In this document: piece after piece, positions 32,565-42,589 of the stretch
Layout of the letters: every line of letters starts with the position of its first letter
Numbering within the stretch: the first letter of the stretch is position 1
Assembly: GCA_016710965.1 (NCBI GenBank)
Contig: JADJTW010000033.1
Coordinates: 72,223-136,222 of the forward strand
DNA length: 64,000 nucleotides
Source of the DNA: Flavobacteriales bacterium
Lineage (GTDB): Bacteria; Bacteroidota; Bacteroidia; Flavobacteriales_F; PHOS-HE28
Direction of reading: 5' to 3'
The notes under the pieces: model-generated
Told to the model about the DNA's origin: nothing
Seen by the model: the letters and a program-made list of their open reading frames with translations, nothing else
Databases searched by the model: none
Program-made: the position numbers and the translations under genes

Positions 32565-34898
32565 ATGGCCGCGACTCCTGCTGCCGACATCATCGACCTG
32601 CGGGCGATCCTCAAGAAGCTGCTGGCGCGTTGGTGGTGGTTCGTGATCACTTGCGGCATCGCGGGAGCCTGCGGCGTGGCCTACCTGAAGGTGACGCCCA
32701 AGTACTTCATGGTGCAGTCGCGCATGCTCATGGGCGAAGGCAACAAGAACGGCTTCGGGCAGAAGGAGGACTTCCTCAAGGGCATGTCGCTGGTGAAGGG
32801 CAGCTCGCAATTGGAGGACGACATCGCGTTGATGACCTCGCGCAGCAACATGATCAAGACGCTGCAGCGACTGGACTTCGCAGTGAGCTACTACGAGACC
32901 AAGAACTTCCTGACCACTGAGCGCTACGACTACCCGCCGTTTCGCGTGACGCTGGACAGCGCTGCTGTCGTGGTCACCAGCATACCCATCCATGTGAAGG
33001 TGGACCGCGCCGCGAAGACCTATCGGGTAACCGCCGAGGGCGACAACGTGCGCCTGTACAACAATCAGACGCAGGAGCTCATGGACGAGTTCATCGAGAA
33101 GTACAATCTGGATGTGACCCAGACCATAGGCGAGCCCTTCGTGGGCGACCACCTCAACTTCAAGATCGACTTTCCCGAGGACCGCGAGTACGACGCCGGC
33201 ACCGATTATTTCTTCAAGATCAACAGCCTCGAGGCGCAGTACATGAACTACAGCACACGTCTGGGCGTGGAGCTTCCTGAGGACGACGGGCACATCGTGA
33301 AGCTGAGCTTGAGCGGGCCGGTCCCCAGCAAGGAAGCGGCCTTCATCAACAAGCTGATGGAGACCTACATCGAATGGGAACTGCACAAGCAGCAGCAAAA
33401 AGGCATCCGCACCATCGACTTCATCGACAAGCAGGTGGATACGGTGTCGGTGTCGCTGGAGGCAGCCGAGCATGAACTCGAGCGGAACCGCGGCAACAGC
33501 CCCGTGCTGGGCAGCAGCACTGGTGCGGTGGAAGCGCTCTTGCAGGAGAAGAGCCGACTGCAGGATGAACAGTACCGGATCAAATCGCGCCGCACCTATT
33601 GCGCATCCATCATCCAGCGTTTGCGCAGTTCGGACGATGTGCGCGACTTCCCGCCGCCCACTGGCTTCGACGAGCCGGCGCTCAACAGCCTCATCATCGA
33701 TATCAGCCGCCTCACCGCGGAGATCGACGTGCAGATCGCGCAGACCGGCTCGCGCACGAATCCCACGCTCCTCGCCATGCAACGCCGGCGCAAGAACCTG
33801 CTCGCACAATTGGAGCAGACCGCGCAGAGCATCATGCAGCAGGCCGATATCGCCTATGGTGAGATCTCCTCCCGCATCGGCAACATCTCCTTCCAACTGG
33901 GCCAGATGCCCGAAGAGGAGCGGCGCTTGGGGGTGAGCACGCGCAAATTCAAGCTGAGCGAGGACTTGTACACCTACCTGATGGAGAAGCGGGCCGAAGC
34001 CGGCATCGCCATCGCCAGCGATGAGGTGGACAAGCACATCGTGGACGAGGCGCGGATCCAAGGCGCCGGTCCTATCGGGCCGGACAAGAAGGTGGTGCTC
34101 GGAGGCGCGTTGCTTCTGGGCCTGCTGGTGCCCATCGGCTTCATACTCGGTCGCGATTTCCTGAACGACCGCATCACCGACCTCGACGACCTCAAGCGTG
34201 CTACTCATCTTCCATTGCTCGCCACCATTCCCGCCAGCAAGCGCAAGCGTGTGATGGCCGATGAGCCGAAGAGCATGCTTGCCGAAGCCTTCCGCACGGT
34301 GCGCATCAACCTGCAATACCTCAACGCCGATGTGCCGCGCCAGGTGATCGGTTTCACCAGCAGCAGCAGCGGCGAAGGCAAGACCTTCTGCGCGGTGAAC
34401 CTGGCCACGGTGATGGCCCTGGGCGGGAAGAAAGTGGTGATCGTGGATGCTGACATGCGAAGGCCCAACGTGGTGCGCACCATGGGCATGGAAGACGCCG
34501 CAGGCCTGAGCACATGGCTCATCGGCGAAGCCCGGATCGAGGATGTCGTGCGCCCCAGCGATGTGCCCGGCCTGGACATCATCGGTGCCGGGCCCGTTCC
34601 GCCCAACCCTTCGGAATTGGCGGAGAGCGCACGCATGACCGAACTGATGAAGGCCCTGCGCGAACGCTACGACTACGTGATCGTCGATGCTTCTCCCATC
34701 GGGCTCGTGAGCGAGTTCGTGGTGCTCTTGGGGCATCTGGACGTGACCCTGTACGTGGTGCGAGAGCGCCACACACGCCGCAGCGCCTTGCGCTTGATCA
34801 ATGATCTGGTGACGGCCGGCAAAGCGGGCCGCGTGGACCTGCTGCTGAACGATATGCGCAGCAACGCGGCCGAGGGCTACGGCTACTACACCAAGTAG
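32565..34898 (+). CDS. Wzc-type polysaccharide co-polymerase with BY-kinase
   Basis: 777-residue inner-membrane protein controlling chain length and export. N-terminal Wzz domain with a transmembrane helix at about 22-44, a long periplasmic coiled region, a second helix at about 505-525, then the cytosolic tyrosine autokinase: Walker A SSGEGKT (601-607), Walker A' VVIVDADMRRP and Walker B YDYVIVDASP. The C-terminal tyrosine cluster EGYGYYTK (Y772, Y774, Y775) is the expected autophosphorylation tail. Partner of the upstream export lipoprotein. Confidence 0.93.
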   Translation: MAATPAADIIDLRAILKKLLARWWWFVITCGIAGACGVAYLKVTPKYFMVQSRMLMGEGNKNGFGQKEDFLKGMSLVKGSSQLEDDIALMTSRSNMIKTLQRLDFAVSYYETKNFLTTERYDYPPFRVTLDSAAVVVTSIPIHVKVDRAAKTYRVTAEGDNVRLYNNQTQELMDEFIEKYNLDVTQTIGEPFVGDHLNFKIDFPEDREYDAGTDYFFKINSLEAQYMNYSTRLGVELPEDDGHIVKLSLSGPVPSKEAAFINKLMETYIEWELHKQQQKGIRTIDFIDKQVDTVSVSLEAAEHELERNRGNSPVLGSSTGAVEALLQEKSRLQDEQYRIKSRRTYCASIIQRLRSSDDVRDFPPPTGFDEPALNSLIIDISRLTAEIDVQIAQTGSRTNPTLLAMQRRRKNLLAQLEQTAQSIMQQADIAYGEISSRIGNISFQLGQMPEEERRLGVSTRKFKLSEDLYTYLMEKRAEAGIAIASDEVDKHIVDEARIQGAGPIGPDKKVVLGGALLLGLLVPIGFILGRDFLNDRITDLDDLKRATHLPLLATIPASKRKRVMADEPKSMLAEAFRTVRINLQYLNADVPRQVIGFTSSSSGEGKTFCAVNLATVMALGGKKVVIVDADMRRPNVVRTMGMEDAAGLSTWLIGEARIEDVVRPSDVPGLDIIGAGPVPPNPSELAESARMTELMKALRERYDYVIVDASPIGLVSEFVVLLGHLDVTLYVVRERHTRRSALRLINDLVTAGKAGRVDLLLNDMRSNAAEGYGYYTK

Positions 34899-34913
34899 CA
34901 CGGCCATCAGCTG

Positions 34914-36278
34914 ATGATCCGTTCCGAAGGCGCACGTACGGTCCTCCGAAGCATATCGTGGCTCTTTGTGGAGCGGGTGCTGCGCTTGGGCGTGGTGCTC
35001 GTCACCGGCATCTATGTGGCGCGCTACCTGGGCGAAGTGCTCTTCGGCCAGCTGAACTACGCCAGCGGCTTCGTCGGCCTCTTCTTCGCATTGGGACAAG
35101 CGGGGATAGACGACATCCTCGTGCGCGACCTGGTGAAGCAACCGGAGAAGCGCAACGAACTGCTCGGTACGGGCGCTTTCATAAAGCTCTGCGGCGCGTT
35201 GCTCATGGTGGTGCTTGCCACCGTCGGCTCGCTCGTCAAGGACATGAGCGGCATCACCGTCGGCCTTATCGTGGTCATCGCGTGCGCCGAGTTGCTGCGG
35301 CCGTTCACGGTCATCGACCACTGGTTCATGTCCCAGCGGGCCACGGGCAGGGCGGTGCGTGCCCAGATCGCCCAGGTCGTGCTTGGTTCAGGTGTGAAGT
35401 TCGCGCTCATCGGCGCCATCCATTTCGGGCATATGACCGCCGCGCAGGCGCTGCCCTGGTTCGCATGGGCCTATGTCGTCGAGAACGCCGCGCTGGCCGG
35501 GGCGTACATCGTGGCATTCCGCAACAGCGGCGCCGACCTGCGCAAGTGGAAGGTGACGGGGCCCATGGCCAGGCACCTCATGAGCGAATCGTGGCCGATG
35601 CTCATCTATGGCATGGCCCTCTTCGTTGCGGCGCGCATCGATCAGGTGATGATCAAGGACCTGCTCACCAGGAAATTCGCGCTGGAGGATCCGGAGACCG
35701 CTGAGGCGAGGGCCTTCGCCGAGGTCGGCCAGTACAGTGTTGCGCTCAAGATGGTCGAAGCCTTGAGCTTTCCGGTCACCATTCTCCTGAAATCGCTGGC
35801 GCCTTCGGTCACCAAGGCCAAGGCGCAGGGCCATGCGCTGTACATGGACAGATTACTGAACCAGTACCGCCTCATGTTCCTGCTGTTCCTCGTCACGGCG
35901 GTCCCGCTGTACTTCACAGCGGAGTGGATCATCGTCTTCTTCTTCGGAGACGAGTACCAGCCTGCGGGTGCGTTGCTCTCGCTCTTCGCCATCCGGCTCT
36001 TCTTCACGAACATCGGTACGGGCAAGGGCAGCTACATCCTCAACGAGAGCCTCTTCAAGTACTCGCTCGTCACCGCCATCCTCGGTGCTGCCGTCAACAT
36101 CAGCGTCAACTGGCTGCTTATCCCCATCTACGAATCGCGGGGCGCCATCTGGGCCACGATCATCTCCTTCACGGTACACATCTTCCTGCTCGACCTCTTC
36201 GTGCCGCGCATGCGTGAGAACCTCGGCGTCATGATGAAGGGCATCTTTACGTTCTGGAATTTCCACCGCGCCAGCTGA
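34914..36278 (+). CDS. Oligosaccharide flippase, Wzx-like
   Basis: 454-residue integral membrane protein of the MOP/MATE superfamily with about 12-14 hydrophobic segments. Characteristic opening (LRLGVVLVTGIYVARYLGE, then FGQLNYASGFVGLFFALGQ) of polysaccharide flippases, which translocate undecaprenyl-linked repeat units. It is 15 bp after the BY-kinase gene and 2 bp before the next gene, so part of the same operon. Confidence 0.88.
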   Translation: MIRSEGARTVLRSISWLFVERVLRLGVVLVTGIYVARYLGEVLFGQLNYASGFVGLFFALGQAGIDDILVRDLVKQPEKRNELLGTGAFIKLCGALLMVVLATVGSLVKDMSGITVGLIVVIACAELLRPFTVIDHWFMSQRATGRAVRAQIAQVVLGSGVKFALIGAIHFGHMTAAQALPWFAWAYVVENAALAGAYIVAFRNSGADLRKWKVTGPMARHLMSESWPMLIYGMALFVAARIDQVMIKDLLTRKFALEDPETAEARAFAEVGQYSVALKMVEALSFPVTILLKSLAPSVTKAKAQGHALYMDRLLNQYRLMFLLFLVTAVPLYFTAEWIIVFFFGDEYQPAGALLSLFAIRLFFTNIGTGKGSYILNESLFKYSLVTAILGAAVNISVNWLLIPIYESRGAIWATIISFTVHIFLLDLFVPRMRENLGVMMKGIFTFWNFHRAS

Positions 36279-36280
36279 CC

Positions 36281-37528
36281 ATGAGCAAGCACCTCGTACC
36301 CGTGAAGCCCCAGGCCTGGAACGCGCACGCGTGCCCCAAGTGCGGTGCTGCGGGCCCGCGTGCCAACGAGCTGCTGTTCCCCGGCGTGCATGTGCTGGGC
36401 GACTACACATGCCTCCACTGCGGCTTCGGGTTCCTTGCTGATCTGCCCGTGGGCTTCGCTGTCGATCATGGGATCGCCATCGGCAAGGACGATGGCACCA
36501 TGTACGACAGCGGTGGCGCCGAACCTTGGGTGACGCAACCGCTCATGAACGCCTACCGTTCACCGAGCGATGAGGAGGTTCGCATCGAGCGCAGGGTCTT
36601 GCGCGCATGCAAGCGTGTAGTGGTCCTCAATACGCTCGACTTCCTATACGGCCATGTGCTGCTGAAGCTCTGGAACGCGCAGTACTACCTCGACTTCCAT
36701 CCCGACCTTGGCCTCGTCATCATCATGCCGCGATCCTTCGAGTGGCTTGTGCCGAAGGGAACAGCCGAGGTCTGGCTCGTTGACCAGAAGCTGGGAAAGG
36801 CGCACGGTTGGTATCGTTCGATCGACCGGCAGGTGAAGGCTTTCCTGACGGACTTCGATGAGGTGCATCTCGGAAAGGGTTACGCGCATCCGGACAAGAG
36901 CAAGGTGGACATCGAACGTTTCACCGGGGTCAAGCCATTCGACATCACGGCATTCTCTTCAGCGCCCCGTCATATCACGTTCGTGCTGCGCGAGGACAGA
37001 CTATGGTTCCGCACATCGCTGCACAAGTTCAAGTATCGGGCGCTTGTGAAAATGGGCATGAAGGGAATTGCGCGTTGGTATTTCCTCGCCGACCAACAAC
37101 GCCTTGCCATGACCGCCTTCTCGCGAATACGCTCAGTGTACCCCGATGCGCGAGCGACCATCGTAGGGCTGGGAGACAAGCGCTCGGTGCCTGCCGGTGT
37201 CGAGGATCTGCGCACCCGCACCATGAACGTGGAAACCGAACTGTGCTGGTGCCGGGCTTACGCCAGAAGCCAGGTCGTGGTGGGCGTGCATGGCTCGAAC
37301 ATGCTCCTTCCGACCGCCTTCGCAGCGGGTTGTGTCGAGGTGCTTCCATACGACCGCTACGGCAACATCGTACAGGACGTTGCGGTACGCTACAACGACG
37401 TGATGCAGCTCTTCCTCTACCGGTTCGTTGATGAGTTCGCGTCCTCCAGGGAAATAGCCCGCCAGGCAACCTCCATGTTCAAGGATTTCACCGTCTTCTA
37501 CCGCAACAACCGCATCAATATCCCGTGA
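36281..37528 (+). CDS. Putative glycosyltransferase (GT61-like) with zinc-ribbon-like N-terminus
   Basis: 415 residues. Residues 18-47 have two CxxC knuckles (CPKC at 18-21, CLHC at 44-47), a zinc-ribbon arrangement unusual for the family. The C-terminal part contains VVVGVHGSNMLLPTAFAAGC followed by VEVLPYDRYGN, resembling the conserved HG-x-N segment of GT61/DUF563 glycosyltransferases. No signal peptide or membrane helix. Operon position implies a transferase building the polysaccharide repeat. Assignment rests on one motif and context. Confidence 0.55.
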   Translation: MSKHLVPVKPQAWNAHACPKCGAAGPRANELLFPGVHVLGDYTCLHCGFGFLADLPVGFAVDHGIAIGKDDGTMYDSGGAEPWVTQPLMNAYRSPSDEEVRIERRVLRACKRVVVLNTLDFLYGHVLLKLWNAQYYLDFHPDLGLVIIMPRSFEWLVPKGTAEVWLVDQKLGKAHGWYRSIDRQVKAFLTDFDEVHLGKGYAHPDKSKVDIERFTGVKPFDITAFSSAPRHITFVLREDRLWFRTSLHKFKYRALVKMGMKGIARWYFLADQQRLAMTAFSRIRSVYPDARATIVGLGDKRSVPAGVEDLRTRTMNVETELCWCRAYARSQVVVGVHGSNMLLPTAFAAGCVEVLPYDRYGNIVQDVAVRYNDVMQLFLYRFVDEFASSREIARQATSMFKDFTVFYRNNRINIP

Positions 37529-37530
37529 CC

Positions 37531-38523
37531 ATGCCACACGGCAGCGATCCCTTCGTGCTCAACACCCCGGTCCTGCTCATCGGGTTCAACCGTGTAGGCC
37601 CGCTGCGGCAGGTCTTCGAAGCCATTCGCGCTGCACGTCCACCTCGGTTGTATTTCGCTGGTGATGGCCCGCGCAACGAAGAGGAACGCGCCCGATGCGA
37701 AGAGGTGCGTGCCCTGGCGAAAGAGGTCGACTGGCCGTGCGAAGTGCTGACGCGCTTCAACGAAACGAATATGGGTTTGCGCAAAGGCGTGAGCTCGGCG
37801 ATCGCCTGGTTCTTCGAGAACGAGGAGGAAGGCATCGTGCTGGAGGATGACACATTGCCCGTGCCGGCGTTCTTCCGTTTCTGCCAGGAGATGCTAGATC
37901 GATACCGCAACGATGAGCGCATCTGGGTAGTGCTGGCCAACAACCTCATGGATGATTGGCCCACGCCCACTGAAGGGGATTACTATTTCAGCGCGCATGG
38001 CTACGGCGCGCCCTGGGGCTGGGCCAGCTGGCGCCGCGCGTGGAAGCACTATGATGTACATATGGCCCAGTGGCCCGCTTTGAAGGCGAGCAGCACATTG
38101 AAGGACTTCTTCCTGAATACCGACGAAGAGCGGGACGTGCATGAGATGTTCGACCGGGTGCATGATGGCCGTATGAACTCATGGTCGTACCAGCTTGACA
38201 TCACGCGTATCGCCAACCATGGGCTCAACATCCTACCCAACACCAACCTGGTGGACAATATCGGCTTCGGGGATGATGGTACGCACACCACCAGCCTGGC
38301 CGATCCGCGCAACAAGCGAACCGCGCGCGACATCCGCTTCCCGCTCTCGCATCCGCGTTTCGTGATGCCCGACAAGCGGCGCGACGCCGAGTATTTCAAG
38401 CGCTTCATCGGCAGCACGCCCATGCAACGCTTCAAGCTGGCGGTGAAGGGGATGCTGCCCGGCGGCGAGCGCGGCACCATGAGCAAAGGGTTGCAGAAGA
38501 TGAAGCGCTTGCTGAAGCCCTGA
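37531..38523 (+). CDS. GT-A fold glycosyltransferase, GT2-related
   Basis: 330 residues. The N-terminal half has a nucleotide-diphospho-sugar transferase pattern: PVLLIGFNRVGPLRQVFEAI at the start and EEGIVLEDDTLPVPAFFRF around residue 100, with the acidic EDD serving as metal/nucleotide site. Later YGAPWGWASWRRAW is typical of the same hemolysin-like GT group in polysaccharide clusters. ATG 37531 chosen; a GTG at 37525 overlaps the previous stop. Sugar specificity unknown. Confidence 0.75.
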   Translation: MPHGSDPFVLNTPVLLIGFNRVGPLRQVFEAIRAARPPRLYFAGDGPRNEEERARCEEVRALAKEVDWPCEVLTRFNETNMGLRKGVSSAIAWFFENEEEGIVLEDDTLPVPAFFRFCQEMLDRYRNDERIWVVLANNLMDDWPTPTEGDYYFSAHGYGAPWGWASWRRAWKHYDVHMAQWPALKASSTLKDFFLNTDEERDVHEMFDRVHDGRMNSWSYQLDITRIANHGLNILPNTNLVDNIGFGDDGTHTTSLADPRNKRTARDIRFPLSHPRFVMPDKRRDAEYFKRFIGSTPMQRFKLAVKGMLPGGERGTMSKGLQKMKRLLKP

Positions 38524-38527
38524 TGCC

Positions 38528-39802
38528 ATGATCCGCAAGAGCCAGCTCGTGAACGCCCTCTTCCTGGTGGGCTTTCCCGTGTTCGGCTATGGCAGCTACT
38601 ACGGCCTCAAGAACAGCATCTCCAAGGGAATGATCGTCTCGGTGGCGCCCTTCGCGGCCATCGTCCTCTTCTACTTAATCGATGCCCTGTACCGGCAACG
38701 AGTGGGCAATCTGCTCACGCGCACGTGGTGGTTGTGCATGGCGTACATGGCCTCGCTGGTGGTGAGCATGTTCGTAGCCCTGGGCCATGGTATACCAGGC
38801 GTGCAATCCGGGAACGTGCTGCTCTCCTGCCTCATCTTCCTGATGCCCTTCACCGCAGCCATCGTCGTCAACTTCTACAATCGCGAGAACGCGGATTTCA
38901 ACTTCTCCCGGCTCCTCTTCCTTGGCCTGGGCGCCTTGCTGGCGATCAATATCCTCGGCTTTCTCGCCGGCGTGCAATCCGCTGGTCACTCGTTCGAGGG
39001 CCGTGCGAATTTCCCATACATACGCGGGATCTACACGGGCGCCCACGTGCTGGCGGTCTTCGCTTTGATGCTCCTCTTCAAGCTGCGCGATTTCGGAAGG
39101 AGACCGGTGGCCTACATGCTCTATCTCGTCGTTCTGCTGATCTGCATCGTCTTCATGCTGAAGATCAACAGCCGCTTGTCCTTCATGATCTTCCTCATGC
39201 TGGCGGGCTTCTTCGTGACCAAGGCGATGAAGGCGATCCGGGGCTTGTACACCATCTCGCTCTTCACCCTGCCGTTGCTGCTGAGCTTCTCCTTGCTCGT
39301 TTACCAGGTGCTCAGTACGCCCGTCTTCGCAAGCATCCTCGAACGGGTGAGCAAAGAGGATGTGACCACCTTCAATGGCCGCAGCTATATCTGGTTGTCC
39401 ATCGGTGATTGGGCAGTGAGCGATAGGACCGGGTTGCTCTTCGGCAACGGTTTCAAGGGCCACTATTACCTGCACTTGCTGGACGGAGTGGCCGTGCTGT
39501 GGAACGAGCCGCACGCGTACAACCTCCATTCGCATAGCACCTTCACCGAAGTGGCGGTGGCACAGGGCATCGTGGGTGTGGTGCTCTTGTACATGATCTT
39601 CTGGCGGGGATTCAAGCACTATCGGAAGCAGTATCTCGAAGGGACATCGCAAGCCCCGCTCTTCGCTGGCTTCGCCTATCTGCTCTTCATCTGGCAGCTG
39701 GATATCTTCTGCTACGGCGTGGACATCGGGCATTCGATCCTCTTCGCCATGATGGCGCCGCTGTGCTTGAAGCCGAAGTCTGCATTGACCAACGACGCTT
39801 GA
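38528..39802 (+). CDS. O-antigen ligase/polymerase family membrane protein (Wzy-like)
   Basis: 424 residues, about 11-12 hydrophobic segments. A large loop after the middle carries LFGNGFKGHYYLHLLD and EPHAYNLHSHSTFTEVAVAQG, matching the Wzy_C/O-antigen ligase pattern with a conserved histidine. In a cluster with flippase, BY-kinase and export lipoprotein it is most likely the polymerase. Last gene of the operon, ending just before a strong terminator. Confidence 0.85.
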   Translation: MIRKSQLVNALFLVGFPVFGYGSYYGLKNSISKGMIVSVAPFAAIVLFYLIDALYRQRVGNLLTRTWWLCMAYMASLVVSMFVALGHGIPGVQSGNVLLSCLIFLMPFTAAIVVNFYNRENADFNFSRLLFLGLGALLAINILGFLAGVQSAGHSFEGRANFPYIRGIYTGAHVLAVFALMLLFKLRDFGRRPVAYMLYLVVLLICIVFMLKINSRLSFMIFLMLAGFFVTKAMKAIRGLYTISLFTLPLLLSFSLLVYQVLSTPVFASILERVSKEDVTTFNGRSYIWLSIGDWAVSDRTGLLFGNGFKGHYYLHLLDGVAVLWNEPHAYNLHSHSTFTEVAVAQGIVGVVLLYMIFWRGFKHYRKQYLEGTSQAPLFAGFAYLLFIWQLDIFCYGVDIGHSILFAMMAPLCLKPKSALTNDA

Positions 39803-39808
39803 GAACGA

Positions 39809-39840
39809 CAACGCCTTCCGGATAGGAAGGCGTTGCTTTT
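39809..39840. terminator. Strong bidirectional terminator
   Basis: An 11-bp perfect stem (CAACGCCTTCC with GGAAGGCGTTG) around GGATA, followed by CTTTT on the plus strand. It separates the wzy-like gene from the convergent beta-helix gene. Confidence 0.9.
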
Positions 39841-39853
39841 CGGATGCGTCCGG

Positions 39854-42589
39854 TCAAAGCACCACCAGTCGCTGCTGTTCCACGCGCTCTCCATCGGCGA
39901 TGCGCAGCAGGTAGGTCCCGGGTCCGACCGAGGAAGGCAGTTCGACCGTTGATCCATTGCCGCTCACGCGGGCATTGAACACTTCGCTTCCGCGTGCATC
40001 AAGGAGGCGAACGGTGCCCGCCGCGATGGACGAGCCGGTGATCGTGATGGCCCGGCCATCGGCCACCGGATTGGGGTAGGCGATCGATCCACTGGCATCC
40101 GCGACGTTGCCGTCAGTCACATCGGTAGAGAGGCAGGTGTTGTTGGCCTCCTTGACGAGCACGAGGGAAGAGAACGCGGCAAGGTCCAGGCTTCCCGAGT
40201 AGAGCGTGCCGTTCACATCGCTCCAGCAGCCGACGAGGTCGAAGGTCTGCGTGGAGCCCTGGTCGTTCACCAGCAACTGCTGCTGGTCCAGCGGGTCGAT
40301 CGGCACGGCGCTCACACGATGGAGCTCCACATTGTCCAGGTAGTACACGCTCTCGGTGTAGTGGTTGGTGAAGGAGCAATAGCCCTGGTCGCTGATGCTG
40401 CTCTGGAAGAAGAGGGTTACATCCCTCCGATTTCCGTCGAACGGGATGGTGCGCGTGCCTTCCATCTCAGGGCCGCTCAACTGGCTCTGCCCCTTGAAGC
40501 CCACCACGACTTCGCCCATCATATCGCTCTTGATGCTGAAACGCATGCGGTACCACTGGCCATTCTGCACGGGCACCTGCGTGTCATGCTTCAGGCCGAA
40601 GGTGTTGTAGCTGGCGTTGTTGGTGAAGTTCACCTTCAGCGCTCCGCCATCGAGCTGGTTGGTGTTGTGCGTGATCTGACCTTGCGTCGGCCAGCCGCTC
40701 CATCCGGTGACGTTGCTATTGAAAGTGCTGTTGGGAACGGGGTTGGTCCCGAACACCTCGGTCACTTCCATATCCGGCAGGTACAGGGGGCTGCGTGTGC
40801 TGCCGACATCCTCGCTGCGTTCGGTTTGCCAGCGCTCCAGCGTATAGTACTTCTGGGTGCCGCTGAATGTGTTGTGCAGGAAGATGCTGCGGTCGTTGTA
40901 GGGATTGAAGTATCGGTTGTTGCTGAAGGTCCCATAGTCCACCCAATTGTTCGCATACACGTGGTATTGTCGCATGCAGAGCTGGTCCTTGCTCAGGCAG
41001 TAGAGGATGTTGCCGATGTACACATCGTCGAAGGCGGCCACATGATAGGGCGCCGTGGCACCGGGCCCGTTGTAGTTGCTGTAGTCCGAGATGCTGAGCT
41101 GGATGGTGTTGTTGAAGAGCGTGTTCTCCTCGATGCGGTTGCCGCTGCTCACCATGGTATGGTCCACATGGATGCCGCTGCCCAGGCAGTTGGCCACGGT
41201 GTTGCGTTTCACCAACGTGTTCTTGATGCTGATGTTCCCGAAGTAGATCCCGTGGCACATCGGGTGGGCATTGTAGTAGTTGGTCGCTGAGCTTTCGATG
41301 TTCCCGTTCAGGTCGCTCACGATGTTGTTGCGGACGATCATGCCGTCGGCGTTGTCCAGGGCGATGCCGCCTCCATCATTCAGCAACGTGAGCGCTGCAT
41401 GCACCACATTGTGTTCGATGAGCGCGTTGCGCTCGGCTACGATGCCGATGTAGCCTATGTTCTCGAATCGATTGCGCGCGATGACCATGCTGTTGCCCGT
41501 CGCACGGAACCCGAAGTAGCCCCAATTGTTCTCGCCGAGGCCGGGTTCCAGTGCTATATCATCCACCGTGTTGTCCGTGAAGGTGGTGTTATCGTCCATC
41601 AGGTACACCGCCGTGCCGTAGGTGCGCAGCACGGTGTTGTGGTGGATGCTCTGCTGCGATCCAGTGCTGCGGACGGCCTGCCAGGTGTCGCTCATGATGC
41701 AGTTCATCGCCTCCAGGTTGGTGCTGCCTGCCAGTCGCAGGGATGCGTCGGTGTTATGCTTCATGGCCACGCCGTCGATGCGGATATGGTGGCGCTGATA
41801 GCTCACGTAAATGGCGTTGTCCAGCACGGCGGCCTCCACCAGGACGTTGTTCGGATCGGCGCTTGCCGGGCACCAGATGTAGAGTTGGCTGGAAGCGGGA
41901 TCGTAGTACCACTCGCCTGGAGCATCGAGCAGGGCGAGCTTGTTGCGTAGGAAATAGCCCCACGCATAGTTGCTCAGGTTGTTGCCCGTACTACTGTGCG
42001 TGAGAATGCCGTTGCTGAAGCCGCTCACGAAGGCTGTGTCATAGCTCCAATTGGTGGTGCGGATCACGGCAGTGGCGCCGGACCAGTAACCGTTGACCTG
42101 GTTCAGTTCGCTGTCGGTGAGGCTGGTGCTGTTTCCGGCGTCAACACGCAGCCAACCGGTGTTCGGGAATCGGGCGATGGTCATGAGCGCACCGGCCACG
42201 TACACCTGCTTGGGCCGTTGGGTGAGTGCTGCTCGCCAGATGTTGCCGTTGTGCTGTGTCCAGTTGGTCACGGCTACGCTACCGCTGATCACCGGCTTGG
42301 CACCGCTTCCGTACGAGCCGATCTCGATGTAGGAAGATGCAGAGCCGTTGCTGGAGATGGTGAGCTTGCCACGATACGTGCCGCCTTTCTGGAACAGGAC
42401 CTTATCGCCGGGCTGCATCGACGAGGAGATCTGGTTGACGCGCGCAATGGATTGCCATGCCGTTGCTTGGCTGGTTCCGTTGTTGCTATCGCTGCCCGTG
42501 GGGCTTACGTAGTAGGTGGCGCCGTTTGAAACCGCAGCAGCGATCAAGAGGAGGCTCAGGGCAGTACTGCGGTAGTGGATCCTGGTCAT
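39854..42589 (-). CDS. Secreted right-handed beta-helix protein with T9SS type-A sorting domain
   Basis: 911 residues. Signal peptide (LLLIAAAVSNGA, cleavage near residue 23), then the common start of this group, TYYVSPTGSDSNNGTSQATA. Residues about 230-560 form right-handed parallel beta-helix repeats (NSMVIARNRFENIGYIGIVA, TLVKRNTVANCLGSGIHVD). A carbohydrate-binding-like jelly-roll domain lies around 620-760. The C-terminus is a type-A sorting domain (AYPNPVADGRAITI, GPGTYLLRI). Likely a polysaccharide lyase, hydrolase or binding protein. Encoded opposite to the surrounding exopolysaccharide genes; it may act on that polymer, which is inference. Confidence 0.83.
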   Translation of the reverse strand: MTRIHYRSTALSLLLIAAAVSNGATYYVSPTGSDSNNGTSQATAWQSIARVNQISSSMQPGDKVLFQKGGTYRGKLTISSNGSASSYIEIGSYGSGAKPVISGSVAVTNWTQHNGNIWRAALTQRPKQVYVAGALMTIARFPNTGWLRVDAGNSTSLTDSELNQVNGYWSGATAVIRTTNWSYDTAFVSGFSNGILTHSSTGNNLSNYAWGYFLRNKLALLDAPGEWYYDPASSQLYIWCPASADPNNVLVEAAVLDNAIYVSYQRHHIRIDGVAMKHNTDASLRLAGSTNLEAMNCIMSDTWQAVRSTGSQQSIHHNTVLRTYGTAVYLMDDNTTFTDNTVDDIALEPGLGENNWGYFGFRATGNSMVIARNRFENIGYIGIVAERNALIEHNVVHAALTLLNDGGGIALDNADGMIVRNNIVSDLNGNIESSATNYYNAHPMCHGIYFGNISIKNTLVKRNTVANCLGSGIHVDHTMVSSGNRIEENTLFNNTIQLSISDYSNYNGPGATAPYHVAAFDDVYIGNILYCLSKDQLCMRQYHVYANNWVDYGTFSNNRYFNPYNDRSIFLHNTFSGTQKYYTLERWQTERSEDVGSTRSPLYLPDMEVTEVFGTNPVPNSTFNSNVTGWSGWPTQGQITHNTNQLDGGALKVNFTNNASYNTFGLKHDTQVPVQNGQWYRMRFSIKSDMMGEVVVGFKGQSQLSGPEMEGTRTIPFDGNRRDVTLFFQSSISDQGYCSFTNHYTESVYYLDNVELHRVSAVPIDPLDQQQLLVNDQGSTQTFDLVGCWSDVNGTLYSGSLDLAAFSSLVLVKEANNTCLSTDVTDGNVADASGSIAYPNPVADGRAITITGSSIAAGTVRLLDARGSEVFNARVSGNGSTVELPSSVGPGTYLLRIADGERVEQQRLVVL

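Noticed and set aside
32418..35321. 967-codon open frame on the minus strand opposite the BY-kinase gene
   Set aside because: No domain, spans two well-supported plus-strand genes; antisense artefact of codon bias.
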